DNA of 32,554 nt from Acidobacteriota bacterium (GTDB lineage Bacteria > Acidobacteriota > UBA6911 > RPQK01 > JAPXNP01), in contig JAUVSF010000005.1 in the NCBI GenBank assembly GCA_030597245.1, positions 1 to 32,554 of the forward strand, given 5' to 3'. Shown one piece after another: positions 18,286 through 27,020 of this stretch (position 1 is the stretch's first letter; every line of letters begins with the position of its first letter). The notes under the pieces are model-generated. The model was not told the DNA's origin. It saw nothing but the letters and a program-made list of their open reading frames with translations, and made no database searches. A program made the translations under genes and the position numbers.

Positions 18286-18335
18286 ATCATCTTCTCGAGT
18301 CGTCCGGGAATGCTCTTTTTGCGAGAACAGCTTCT

Positions 18336-19133
18336 CTAGTCTCCATATGACAGGACCACTCGACTGTTGGTGCCGTCCGTAATGATATGTGACTCGACAC
18401 CGAACACTTTCTGAATTAACTCTGGGGTGATCAAGGGATCGCTGGATTCCGCCTTTTTCGTTATGTCAGCTTCGATTCTCCCTTCTTTTAAGAAGACAAC
18501 CCGGCTACAGAAAGATTCTGCCAGGTTCAGGTCATGAGTTACCAGGATCAGGGTTGAACCTCGCTGCCGGTGAAGTTCACGGAGGATTTGGTAGATTTGA
18601 AGTTGGTGGGCGAGATCCAGGAAGGCCGTCGGTTCATCAAGTAGAAGGACTTCGGGCCGCTGAGCGAGAGCACTTGCCAAACCGACAAGTTGCTGCTCCC
18701 CGCTGCTCAGTTCATTGAAGTACCTTTCTGAAAGGTGGAGGCAGTCTGTTGAGTCGAGTGATTCCTCGATGACTGAACGGTCTTCAGCTGTCTCGAATAA
18801 GCTGCCCGCCTGGTGCGGAAGTCGTCCCATCAGTACCACTTCTCTTGCGGTGTAAGCGAATGTGATCTGGATCTTCTGCGGTAAGTAGGCTACAACCCTG
18901 GCAAACGAACGTCGGTCCCAGTCCCGGACTGATTTACCCCTGAGAGACAGTGTGCCGGTCCACTCTGTCAGCAGACCGGAAAGCACACGAAGGAGCGTAG
19001 TCTTTCCGGCACCGTTGGGTCCAACAAGGCCTAGGATTTCGCCCGCTTTGAGTGACAGGTCAATGTTCTTCAGCGCCGGGACGGTACCGAAACTGTATCT
19101 CAAACCTTTTGCCTCAATTACCCACTCGTTCAT
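18336..19133 (-). CDS. BtuD/FepC-family ABC transporter ATP-binding protein
   Basis: GLVGPNGAGKTTLLRVLSGLL, LSSGEQQLVGLASALAQRPEVLLLDEPTAFLDLAHQ, LVTHDLNLA; start overlaps upstream gene by ATGA. Confidence 0.93.
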   Translation of the reverse strand: MNEWVIEAKGLRYSFGTVPALKNIDLSLKAGEILGLVGPNGAGKTTLLRVLSGLLTEWTGTLSLRGKSVRDWDRRSFARVVAYLPQKIQITFAYTAREVVLMGRLPHQAGSLFETAEDRSVIEESLDSTDCLHLSERYFNELSSGEQQLVGLASALAQRPEVLLLDEPTAFLDLAHQLQIYQILRELHRQRGSTLILVTHDLNLAESFCSRVVFLKEGRIEADITKKAESSDPLITPELIQKVFGVESHIITDGTNSRVVLSYGD

Positions 19134-20005
19134 TTGAAGTCTTTCCCGTGGAAGATTGTCGCCAATGATGCTACAGCTTCGGCGATTCGGGGCCCCGGCA
19201 CAAGAAAGACGTCACTGGAGACGATATGGACACCGTCGTTCTCCACCGCCCTAATACGTGGAAACTGAGCCCAGATCTCACGTGCCTGTCCGAGTGTCCT
19301 ATCGTCGGGTGCTTCCATGTAAGACATATCGATGATGATCTCAGGGTTTCTGACCAGTATCTGCTCAATTGAGACTTTAGGGTAGGGGGCCGGTAGATCG
19401 GAAAAGATGTTATTTCCTCCGGCCAGTTCAATTAACTGGCCGAGATAACTTCGGGTTCCGACAACATAAATGTCGGTCAATGAGCCGGAATTCCGGCCTA
19501 CCAGAAAGAGCACTTCCTTTTTCGGTAATCCGGATAGTCTGGCTTCTATTTCCGCAAGGTCCCTTTCGATATCAGAAATCAAGGAAGTGGCCGCATCTTC
19601 TCGACCGATGCGTTTCCCGAGTATCCTGATTGATTCGTAGATCTTGGCAAGTGTTTCATGTTCCAGCACCAGCACAGGCAGTGAGAAGGGCTTCAATTTG
19701 TCCTCGAGATCAGCCCGCCCCGAGAGTATAACCACTAAATCGGGCTTCTGACTGAGGACTGATTCGATGTTGGGAACTGCGAAGTCCCCAATAACCGGTT
19801 TCTGCTGCGCTTCCGGGGGGAAGTCACAATAGCTGGTTACACCCACGAGTTCACCTTCCGCCCCCAGGGCATAGATCATCTCTGTGATGCTGGGAGCAGT
19901 AGAAATGATTCGCTTAGGAACGTCGCTGCTTGCTTCGATTGTGGCTATGCCGGCCGTTAATGCCGGCAAAAGAAGCAGAGTGATGATTCCAACCGTTCTG
20001 TTCAT
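19130..20005 (-). CDS. BtuF-like periplasmic substrate-binding protein (cobalamin/heme/siderophore type)
   Basis: RIISTAPSITEMIYALGAEGELVGVTSYCDFPPEAQQKPVIGDFAVPNIESVLSQKPDLVVI closely follows the BtuF pattern; signal peptide from MNRTVGIITLLLLPALTAG. Confidence 0.88.
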   Translation of the reverse strand: MNRTVGIITLLLLPALTAGIATIEASSDVPKRIISTAPSITEMIYALGAEGELVGVTSYCDFPPEAQQKPVIGDFAVPNIESVLSQKPDLVVILSGRADLEDKLKPFSLPVLVLEHETLAKIYESIRILGKRIGREDAATSLISDIERDLAEIEARLSGLPKKEVLFLVGRNSGSLTDIYVVGTRSYLGQLIELAGGNNIFSDLPAPYPKVSIEQILVRNPEIIIDMSYMEAPDDRTLGQAREIWAQFPRIRAVENDGVHIVSSDVFLVPGPRIAEAVASLATIFHGKDFK

Positions 20006-20093
20006 CCGTACTTCCAGTTGCGTCTGCATCGTATGTAAGCCACATTGCCCCCCTACAAGCCGGTGCTTCAACTTGGATGCAAGGCAGGTTTCA

Positions 20094-20149
20094 GGATACC
20101 GGATGGCGGATGCCGGATGCCAGATGCCTGTCGCCAGATACCGGACCCC
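20094..20149. repeat. Heptamer array GGATGCC-like, 8 units
   Basis: ggatacc ggatggc ggatgcc ggatgcc agatgcc tgtcgcc agatacc ggacccc. Confidence 0.92.
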
Positions 20150-20205
20150 GATGTCTTGACCCTGCACCCCCAGATGCCGCCCCCCCGTTTGGGCGGAGGG
20201 AAACA

Positions 20206-20275
20206 GGATCAACCACTAAAGCACGAATTCACTAGTAAGATCTTCTTGTGTCTTAGTGATTTAGTGGTTTGATCC
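20206..20275. repeat. Inverted repeat GGATCAACCACTAAA...TTTAGTGGTTTGATCC
   Basis: ggatcaaccactaaa (20206-20220) versus tttagtggtttgatcc (20260-20275): complementary apart from one inserted base, 39-nt spacer. Confidence 0.88.
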
Positions 20276-20308
20276 CCAGCCCCAAGCCCCAAGACCCAAG
20301 CCTCAAAG
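20274..20308. repeat. Heptamer array CCCAAGC-like, 4-5 units, running into the SDR stop codon
   Basis: ccccagc cccaagc cccaaga cccaagc ctcaaag. Confidence 0.87.
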
Positions 20309-21073
20309 CTGAGCAAGTGTCATTCCACCGTCTACCATCGGTACCTGGCCCGTTGAGTAACGCAGACAGCCGGTTGCCAGAGCAGCAACAGCTTCACCCA
20401 CATCTTCGGGGGTTCCCCATCGCGACTGTGGGATCAGTCCTTCTCTGATGAGTTGATCGTATTTCTCCTTGACCCCTGCTGTCATGTCGGTCTCGATCAG
20501 GCCCGGACGGACTTCGAAGACAGGAATCCCGAATTCTGAAAGCCTGATCGCCCACAGTTGCGTAGCCATGGCAATGGCGGCTTTCGAAATACAGTATTCA
20601 CCTCTGCTGACTGAAGCTACTGTGGCGGAAATCGATGAGATATTGACGATCGTTGCATCGAACTCGGGGTGCTGTTTCCTCTGTTCAATCATCCAGGTGG
20701 CAATCGTCTGGGTCAGAAAGTAGGGTCCTTTCATGTTCACGGTGAACACCCAGTCGAAACTCTCCTCGGTTGCCTCGAGGATGTCCATGCGCTGTTTCGG
20801 TGCGACGCCGGCGTTGTTCACGAGCAGATTGAGCGAGCCAAAGTCGGCGCGTATGTTTTGCACCAACTGCATTCCGGCTTCCGGTCTGGAGACGTCGGCC
20901 TGGTAGTAAAGAACCTGTTGCCCCGGGGAGGCCAACCGTTCGATAGTCTGGCTGACCAGGTTTTCACTTCGGACGCCACACAGCGCAAGATCGAAACCCG
21001 CTTCTGTCAGAGCCGAAGCGATGCCAAGTCCAATCCCTCTGGTCCCTCCGGTTATGAGAGCTACCTTTTTCAT
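20303..21073 (-). CDS. Short-chain dehydrogenase/reductase, 3-ketoacyl-ACP-reductase-like
   Basis: ALITGGTRGIGLGIASAL, LVNNAGVAPK, YCISKAAIAMATQ, RPGLIETDM, STGQVPMVDGGMTL; ATGA overlap with GH88 gene. Confidence 0.93.
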   Translation of the reverse strand: MKKVALITGGTRGIGLGIASALTEAGFDLALCGVRSENLVSQTIERLASPGQQVLYYQADVSRPEAGMQLVQNIRADFGSLNLLVNNAGVAPKQRMDILEATEESFDWVFTVNMKGPYFLTQTIATWMIEQRKQHPEFDATIVNISSISATVASVSRGEYCISKAAIAMATQLWAIRLSEFGIPVFEVRPGLIETDMTAGVKEKYDQLIREGLIPQSRWGTPEDVGEAVAALATGCLRYSTGQVPMVDGGMTLAQL

Positions 21074-22461
21074 GTCCTCTGCTCCTCTCCGCCCCAAAAG
21101 GTGAGATAAGTTTCTTTCCTGATAATTCTCTGTAAGTACAGTGCGAGTTCGCGTGCATGGTAGTCTCCCCACATGCTCGATTCACCACAGGGCACTGACC
21201 GACCGGCTGGAACGTAGTCCCAGCCGTTGGGACGATGGTAGACCGAGTGGAGTATCAGCCCCTGGTGATCGGCATCGACGCTCAGGTAGGGTGAATCAAA
21301 AAGGGTGTCTGCTATGGTTAGACCCGCCTGTCGGTAGTGGGCTGCCTCCTGCTCCGATCCACCGGCCCTGAGGTAAGTCCCCAAGCGGAGGATCCCCTGG
21401 GCTGCGATTGAGGCGGCGGAGCTGTCAACTGGTTCATGGTCATTGAACGGATCGGCGGGGATTTCCAGGTAGTCATCGATCTTCTCAAGTCCCGGTGCAC
21501 CCGTATCCCAGTAGGGAATACCGTTTGCGGGCGAGTTCTCAAGGTAGAAATCAGCCGCAGCCTTTGCAGCTTCGAGCATAAAGCCTTCGATTTCGGCACG
21601 GCCCCCACAGGTCTCCAACTCATCATCGGGCACAGATCTGAGGAATTCCAGTTGCTCGGCGAACCCCAGAATGATCCAGGCCAGGCCTCGTGTCCACGTG
21701 GATCGTGGAGAATATCCTTGCTGGGAATTGGGGCAGCGGTAGTTTCCGTTATTGATATTGAAAATGCTCTCGTGGGCGACTCTTCCTCGCACGTCGTAAT
21801 GATCCCTGTCTTCCCCATAGTAGACCGAATACCGGGCTGTAGAACGGGCGTGCTCGATGAGTCGCTCCAGAAGAGATACTGTGCGATCGTTTTCCTCGAG
21901 GAGAGAGTGTCCAAGGAGATACCCAAGGGCCAGACTGCGCAAGGATCGGATCGTGTCGGCAAACAGAGAGTGGGGTCCATTGAAGGAGTAGATAAAACCT
22001 CCCGTCTGATGCTCTGTCCAGCGCCGCGCCTGCACCGAAGCCGAGCCTTTCAGAGCCAGTTCATAGAAGTCTTTTTCCCAGGAACTTGCCTCCAGCCGGC
22101 CATCAAGAATGAGACGTCTGAGATTGCCAAAAGTGCTTACATTATTGAAGCCGTGGTCGTGCACCCCCATGTGCGTAATGTGGGCTGCCATTCTGCCGAC
22201 GGTCCCGGCTCGCCCCAATTCCAGGAAAGCGGGTTCGAGCGTGGCATCATATTGAAGAAGAGCGGACCCGTAATGGAATCCGAGCGTCCACTCTGTCCAG
22301 CCGACCGTGCAGTATCTTCCCTGGACGGTATATACCGGCGAACCGGTAGAGAAATCGAAGCTCGAATCCACCGCTCTGATCTTTGAAGCTGAGGATTCCC
22401 AAAGCCGTTCAATTTTGGTCAGGAGATCTGATGGTGCGATACTTGGATTACTGCGGATCAT
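21070..22461 (-). CDS. Glycoside hydrolase family 88-like (unsaturated uronyl hydrolase)
   Basis: HMGVHDHGFNNVSTFGNLRRL, YRCPNSQQGYSPRSTWTRGLAWIILGFAEQLEF, PYWDTGAP..., DSSAASIAAQGILRLG. Confidence 0.85.
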   Translation of the reverse strand: MIRSNPSIAPSDLLTKIERLWESSASKIRAVDSSFDFSTGSPVYTVQGRYCTVGWTEWTLGFHYGSALLQYDATLEPAFLELGRAGTVGRMAAHITHMGVHDHGFNNVSTFGNLRRLILDGRLEASSWEKDFYELALKGSASVQARRWTEHQTGGFIYSFNGPHSLFADTIRSLRSLALGYLLGHSLLEENDRTVSLLERLIEHARSTARYSVYYGEDRDHYDVRGRVAHESIFNINNGNYRCPNSQQGYSPRSTWTRGLAWIILGFAEQLEFLRSVPDDELETCGGRAEIEGFMLEAAKAAADFYLENSPANGIPYWDTGAPGLEKIDDYLEIPADPFNDHEPVDSSAASIAAQGILRLGTYLRAGGSEQEAAHYRQAGLTIADTLFDSPYLSVDADHQGLILHSVYHRPNGWDYVPAGRSVPCGESSMWGDYHARELALYLQRIIRKETYLTFWGGEEQRT

Positions 22462-22476
22462 TCGGGCATCTTAGTG

Positions 22477-22494
22477 GAGAAACAAACGTTTCTC
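22477..22494. promoter_or_regulatory. Candidate operator palindrome GAGAAAC-AAAC-GTTTCTC in divergent promoter region
   Basis: Perfect 7-bp inverted repeat, 4-nt spacer, 16 bp upstream of the GH88 start codon. Confidence 0.45.
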
Positions 22495-22584
22495 AATCAC
22501 TCTTTAGTTTACTGACTTCCGATCAACGAAACCAGGGTCTGAAGCCTGCCGCAGAGACTCCTCGGCATGCTAGGATTAGAGACC

Positions 22585-23424
22585 ATGATTATTTCTCTCT
22601 GCAACGAAGTTCTCCGTGACATGAGCTTCGCCGAGCAGTGTTCTTTTGCTTCGGCGTTAGGGTATGGAGGGCTGGAGATAGCGCCTTACACACTCGATGA
22701 GGAACCCCACCTTGTTTCTGCTTCGAAACGGGCGGAATGGCGAAGACTTGCCGCTGATTCGGGTATCAAGATCACTGGGCTCCACTGGCTATTACTGACG
22801 CCGGCCGGGCTCTCGGTCACTACTGCCGACGACTCGGTCAGGCAACGGACGCTGGATGTGATGCGCGGGCTGGTGGAACTGTGTGCGGATTTGGGAGGGA
22901 GTGTCCTGGTCCATGGATCCCCAAAGCAGCGACTCATCGCTGATGAAGAGGATCGCGAAGAGGGAAGCAGGCGTGCTGAAGGGGTGTTTGCTGAGATAGC
23001 CCGTGAAGCTGAAGCCAAAGGAGTCACCTATTGTATCGAGCCTCTCAGTAAGGCTGAGACCAATTTCATCAACACCATTTCTGAAGCCGCCGATCTGGTA
23101 AGTCGGATTGGGAGCCCTGCCTTTCGCACGATGCTGGATACGAAGGCAGCTTTCTCCTCTGAGACGGAATCGATACCGAACCTGATTCGTGAATGGTTTC
23201 CCCAGGGTGTGATTGGACACGTACATGTCAACGATCGGAACCTGAGGGCACCGGGACAGGGCGAGGACCTGTTTGCACCGGTTTTTGAGGCTCTAAATGC
23301 ATACGGTTATGATGGCGTAGTCTCCGTTGAACCCTTTGATTACTTCCCGGATGGTAGATCTGCTGCTTCACGGGCGATCGGATATATTCAGGGAATCCTG
23401 GAGACGATCGAACATCAGAAGTAG
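22585..23424 (+). CDS. Sugar phosphate isomerase/epimerase (xylose isomerase-like TIM barrel)
   Basis: GYGGLEIAPYTL, ITGLHWLLLTPAG, LVHGSPKQR, YCIEPLSKAETNFINT, VIGHVHVNDRNLRAPGQGEDLF, GYDGVVSVEPFDYFPDG. Confidence 0.88.
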   Translation: MIISLCNEVLRDMSFAEQCSFASALGYGGLEIAPYTLDEEPHLVSASKRAEWRRLAADSGIKITGLHWLLLTPAGLSVTTADDSVRQRTLDVMRGLVELCADLGGSVLVHGSPKQRLIADEEDREEGSRRAEGVFAEIAREAEAKGVTYCIEPLSKAETNFINTISEAADLVSRIGSPAFRTMLDTKAAFSSETESIPNLIREWFPQGVIGHVHVNDRNLRAPGQGEDLFAPVFEALNAYGYDGVVSVEPFDYFPDGRSAASRAIGYIQGILETIEHQK

Positions 23425-23477
23425 GATCATTCCCGTCCCACCGGCTGACGGTTTAGCTTTGGAAGACAACTCGCGGT

Positions 23478-23487
23478 TAAGCGCTTA
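23478..23487. promoter_or_regulatory. Candidate LacI-type operator core TAAGCGCTTA
   Basis: Perfect 10-bp palindrome between the isomerase and cupin genes. Confidence 0.4.
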
Positions 23488-23522
23488 CGCAACTACGAGA
23501 TTATCGAAAACGGAGAAAGAAG

Positions 23523-23963
23523 ATGATTATTGCCGATTTGGCGGAAACTGAAGGAAGGGGATATCCAGCCGGACGCCGCACTCAAAACTTGGTCGGAGGT
23601 CTTTCGCCAATCGTAGCGGAACACTTCTGTATGGGATATGTGACGCTGGAGCCTGCAGGGGGACAGGTTCCCTGGCATAACCAGGACCAGGAGGAAATTT
23701 ATTTTGTACTGGAAGGTGAGGGGGAGATGTGCCTTGGCGGAGAAAGAGCCCCGATCAGGGCCGGGCAGGCTGTCTATATTCCTCCCGGAGAGTTCCACCA
23801 GGTGACGAATACGGGAGATGCCCGAATGGTCATGGTTTATTGCTACTCCCCGGCTGGAGATGTCGCTCACTGGCGTCAGGAATTGGATGGGACGCTTCCA
23901 AGGGAGGGAATCGAGGTTCCATCCCTTCCTGAGGGCGCTCAACCTCAGTTTGGCAAGGTGTGA
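23523..23963 (+). CDS. Cupin-domain protein
   Basis: GYVTLEPAGGQVPWHNQDQEEIYFVLEGEGEMCLGGERAPIRAGQAVYIPPGEFHQVTNTGDARM. Confidence 0.9.
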   Translation: MIIADLAETEGRGYPAGRRTQNLVGGLSPIVAEHFCMGYVTLEPAGGQVPWHNQDQEEIYFVLEGEGEMCLGGERAPIRAGQAVYIPPGEFHQVTNTGDARMVMVYCYSPAGDVAHWRQELDGTLPREGIEVPSLPEGAQPQFGKV

Positions 23964-24076
23964 ACGTCGCTTGTTTGTGCCTTCAAAGGGATGTGGGCGA
24001 GATCTGTGAGCGCCGGTTGTTACACGACAGATGGGAACCAGAAACCGTCATCTGAAACGATTCAGGGAGTTTCGCG

Positions 24077-25228
24077 ATGAATAGACAATCCGTCGGCATC
24101 ATCATGAACGGTGTGACTGGCCGCATGGGTACGAACCAGCATTTGATGCGGTCAATTCTCGAGATTATCAGGGAGGGTGGGATCACACTTAAAGACGGCA
24201 GCATTATTGTTCCCGATCCTCTCCTTGTGGGACGAAATCCTTCGAAACTCGAGGATTTGGCAGAAGCCACAGGACTGAAGAAGTGGACCACCAGTCTGGA
24301 TGCCGCCCTGAGTGACTCGAGTTGCTCAGTGTATTTCGATTCGCAAACGACGAGCTTACGCTTCGAAGCAGTGAGCAGAGCAATTGAATCCGGCAAACAC
24401 ATTTACTGCGAAAAGCCAACCGCCCTTACGCTCTCTGATGCCGTTTGTTTGTGCCGACTGGCAAATGAGGCGCCCGTGAAGCATGGTGTAGTGCAAGACA
24501 AGCTCTGGCTGCCCGGGATGATCAAGTTGAAGGGGCTCATCGATGAAGGGTTCTTTGGCAGGATTCTTTCAGTTCGAGGAGAGTTCGGATACTGGGTGTT
24601 TGAGGGGGATACCGTTCCCTGCCAGCGTCCCTCGTGGAACTACAGAAAAGAGGACGGCGGAGGCATCATCCAGGACATGCTTCCCCATTGGCGTTATCTT
24701 CTGGACAACCTGTTTGGAGACGTGAAAGCGTTGTCCTGTCTGGCTGCTACTCACGTGAACGAGCGATGGGATGAATTAGGCCGGAAGTACAGTTGCACCG
24801 CCGAGGATTCAGCATACGCTTCCTTCGACCTGGAGGATGGCGTGGTGGCGCACTTCAACTCTTCCTGGTGTGTTCGTGTCAGGCGGGATGATCTTCTGAC
24901 TCTCCAGGTGGATGGGACGGGGGGATCTGCAGTCGCGGGGCTGCGTGATTGTTTTGTGCAGCCTGGGGCAGCGACACCGAGGCCGGTTTGGAACCCTGAC
25001 ATAGAAAGTACGATAGACTACTTTGACGATTGGATGGTGGTTCCCGAACGCCAACCGTTTTGCAACGCTTTTAAAGTTCAGTGGGAGCTTTTCCTGAGAC
25101 ATGTGTTCGAAGATTCACCTTTCCCATGGGATCTTTTCGAGGGTGCGAAGGGGGTGCAGTTGGCGGAGAAGGCCGTGGAGTCATGGACTGATCGGCGGTG
25201 GGTTGACATTCCCGACCTGACTGTTTAG
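24077..25228 (+). CDS. Gfo/Idh/MocA family oxidoreductase
   Basis: GIIMNGVTGRMGTNQH, YFDSQTTSLRFEAVSRAIESGKHIYCEKPTALTLSDAV (EKP motif), WNYRKEDGGGIIQDMLPHWRYLLDNLFG. Confidence 0.88.
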   Translation: MNRQSVGIIMNGVTGRMGTNQHLMRSILEIIREGGITLKDGSIIVPDPLLVGRNPSKLEDLAEATGLKKWTTSLDAALSDSSCSVYFDSQTTSLRFEAVSRAIESGKHIYCEKPTALTLSDAVCLCRLANEAPVKHGVVQDKLWLPGMIKLKGLIDEGFFGRILSVRGEFGYWVFEGDTVPCQRPSWNYRKEDGGGIIQDMLPHWRYLLDNLFGDVKALSCLAATHVNERWDELGRKYSCTAEDSAYASFDLEDGVVAHFNSSWCVRVRRDDLLTLQVDGTGGSAVAGLRDCFVQPGAATPRPVWNPDIESTIDYFDDWMVVPERQPFCNAFKVQWELFLRHVFEDSPFPWDLFEGAKGVQLAEKAVESWTDRRWVDIPDLTV

Positions 25229-25377
25229 ACCGGACTGGACTCATTCTCCTTGCGTTGCCTCTTGCTGGTCGTCGTATTCGAAATGGTATCCGAGAACTGC
25301 GGTCCCGCCGGTTGCCGTTTTGAGGAGAGTCACAAACTTTGGTAGAATTCGCTATTTTCTAATTTCAGGATATTTCT

Positions 25378-26541
25378 ATGGGCAAGAGAATTGGAATCTT
25401 GACAGGTGGCGGTGATGTGCCCGGCCTTAATCCGTGTGTTCGGGCAGTCGTTTACAGGGCTACGGACGATGGAGATGAGGTGATAGGAATCCGCCGAGGT
25501 TGGCGGGGACTCCTGAATTACGATCTCGACGATAAGGATTCACCGGAAAAGCACACCGTTAACCTCACGAAAGAGATGGTGCGGACTGTTGGAAGGACCG
25601 GTGGCACTTTTCTTCATACTTCTCGTACTAATCCGTCGAATGTCGACAAGGAACACGTCCCACTATTCCTTCGGAATACATCTGCAGCACAGGAGCATCG
25701 CCAGTCCGTCGATTTAACAGGTCACATTCTGAAGGTACTGGATCATCTGGGTATTGGGACTCTGATTCCGATTGGAGGTGACGATACGCTTAGTTATGCC
25801 CACCGCATGTATCAGGAGGGTGTCAAGGTTGTTGCAGTCCCGAAAACGATGGACAATGACGTTTACGGGACGGATTACTGCATTGGGTTCTCGACTGCTG
25901 TGACCCGAAGTGTTGAGTACATCACTCAGTTGAGGACATCGATTGGGTCGCACGAGAGGATAGGGATCGTTGAACTATTTGGGCGAAACTCCGGCGAAAC
26001 TTCCCTAATGGCTGCCTACCTGGCGGGAGTTGACAGGGCTATCATCAGTGAAGTCCCGTTCGATCCGGATAGATTGGCCAGGCTTTTGGCTGACGATCAG
26101 GAGCGGAGTCCCAGCAATTATGCGGTTCTGACCATTTCTGAAGGAGCTCGGATGATTGGAGGAGAGATCCTCGAATCGGGTCCTGCGGATGCTTACGGCC
26201 ACCGTAAGCTGGGCGGAATCGGAAACGTGACCGCTGCGGAAATCCGACGCCGGACTGGCCGGAATATCATCTATCAACAGCTCGGTTACTTGATGAGAAG
26301 CGGAGCCCCCGACTCGCTGGATCGGATGGTTTCGGCCAATTACGGAAGTCTTGCCATTGACCTGATCCAGAAGGGTGAGACGGGTCGCCTGGTGGTGCTT
26401 CGGGAGGGCCGTTATGGCCACGAAGACCTTGACATCCTCGCCGAAGGCGTCAAGCGTGTCGATGTCGACACATTTTACGATCTCGATCAGTATCGACCCA
26501 AAGTGACCGATGTTATGGGCAAGCCGATGTTTCTCTACTGA
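25378..26541 (+). CDS. 6-phosphofructokinase, predicted pyrophosphate-dependent
   Basis: [71 protein letters not shown] plus PKTMDND is the PPi-type combination. Confidence 0.88.
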   Translation: MGKRIGILTGGGDVPGLNPCVRAVVYRATDDGDEVIGIRRGWRGLLNYDLDDKDSPEKHTVNLTKEMVRTVGRTGGTFLHTSRTNPSNVDKEHVPLFLRNTSAAQEHRQSVDLTGHILKVLDHLGIGTLIPIGGDDTLSYAHRMYQEGVKVVAVPKTMDNDVYGTDYCIGFSTAVTRSVEYITQLRTSIGSHERIGIVELFGRNSGETSLMAAYLAGVDRAIISEVPFDPDRLARLLADDQERSPSNYAVLTISEGARMIGGEILESGPADAYGHRKLGGIGNVTAAEIRRRTGRNIIYQQLGYLMRSGAPDSLDRMVSANYGSLAIDLIQKGETGRLVVLREGRYGHEDLDILAEGVKRVDVDTFYDLDQYRPKVTDVMGKPMFLY

Positions 26542-26578
26542 TCCGGAACCTGGGATTGCCAACCAGAGCACCGTCCTG

Positions 26579-26608
26579 CGCGTGCGCGTGCTCGTACTCG
26601 TAATCGAC
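26579..26608. repeat. Hexameric degenerate array (CGTGCTCGTACTCGTAATCG), plus orientation
   Basis: gcgcgtgcgcgtgctcgtactcgtaatcgacc; related to 8733-8762 gtgctcgtaatcgtaatcgtgatccgcgtg. Confidence 0.75.
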
Positions 26609-26730
26609 CGCCTTCCGAGAGTGTGGTTCTGAGGAACCGTACCTGCTTAGCGTCTCATCCTCGCCTGTGCCTGCACCCTCGACCTTTCCGTGAATTGATG
26701 TTGTCGGCAAGGCCGCTCTGCATCGACGGC

Positions 26731-26792
26731 GGAACTGCCAGCGTCCCGATTAGTCAGCAACCTGTCACAGCGGGCGGGACGCTTGCAGTTCC
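26731..26792. repeat. Strong inverted repeat: 18-nt arms with 17 complementary positions, 26-nt loop
   Basis: ggaactgccagcgtcccg (26731-26748) versus cgggacgcttgcagttcc (26775-26792). Confidence 0.9.
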
Positions 26793-26910
26793 TTTGAGAC
26801 GCCAGTGGTCCTTCAGCAACCGGCTTGAAAGTAATGTGGGTTGAAAGGCCCGGGAAAAGAGTCATCGTGGTTGACCGGGAAAGGGAGGAGCGGAAGGCGA
26901 ACGACAAGAC

Positions 26911-26959
26911 ATTTACGATTTACGATTTACGAATGTTGAATTTCGATTTACGAGTGTCG
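26911..26959. repeat. Heptamer array ATTTACG-like, 7 units
   Basis: atttacg atttacg atttacg aatgttg aatttcg atttacg agtgtcg. Confidence 0.93.
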
Positions 26960-26989
26960 AGCACGAGCACGAGCAGGATCACGAGCACG
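26956..26989. repeat. Hexameric array CGAGCA/GGATCA, opposite orientation to 26579-26608
   Basis: gtcgagcacgagcacgagcaggatcacgagcacg. Confidence 0.85.
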
Positions 26990-27020
26990 AAAAGAGGGGG
27001 GAAGGGGGCCGAGGGTTGGG

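Noticed and set aside
20006-20300. Complete cobalamin riboswitch upstream of the BtuF-like gene
   Set aside because: Only a B12-box-like stretch is visible; other conserved segments were not found by eye, so no riboswitch feature is called.
21436-22386. 316-aa plus-strand ORF antisense to GH88
   Set aside because: Entirely inside the well-supported GH88 gene on the opposite strand, with no recognisable protein features.
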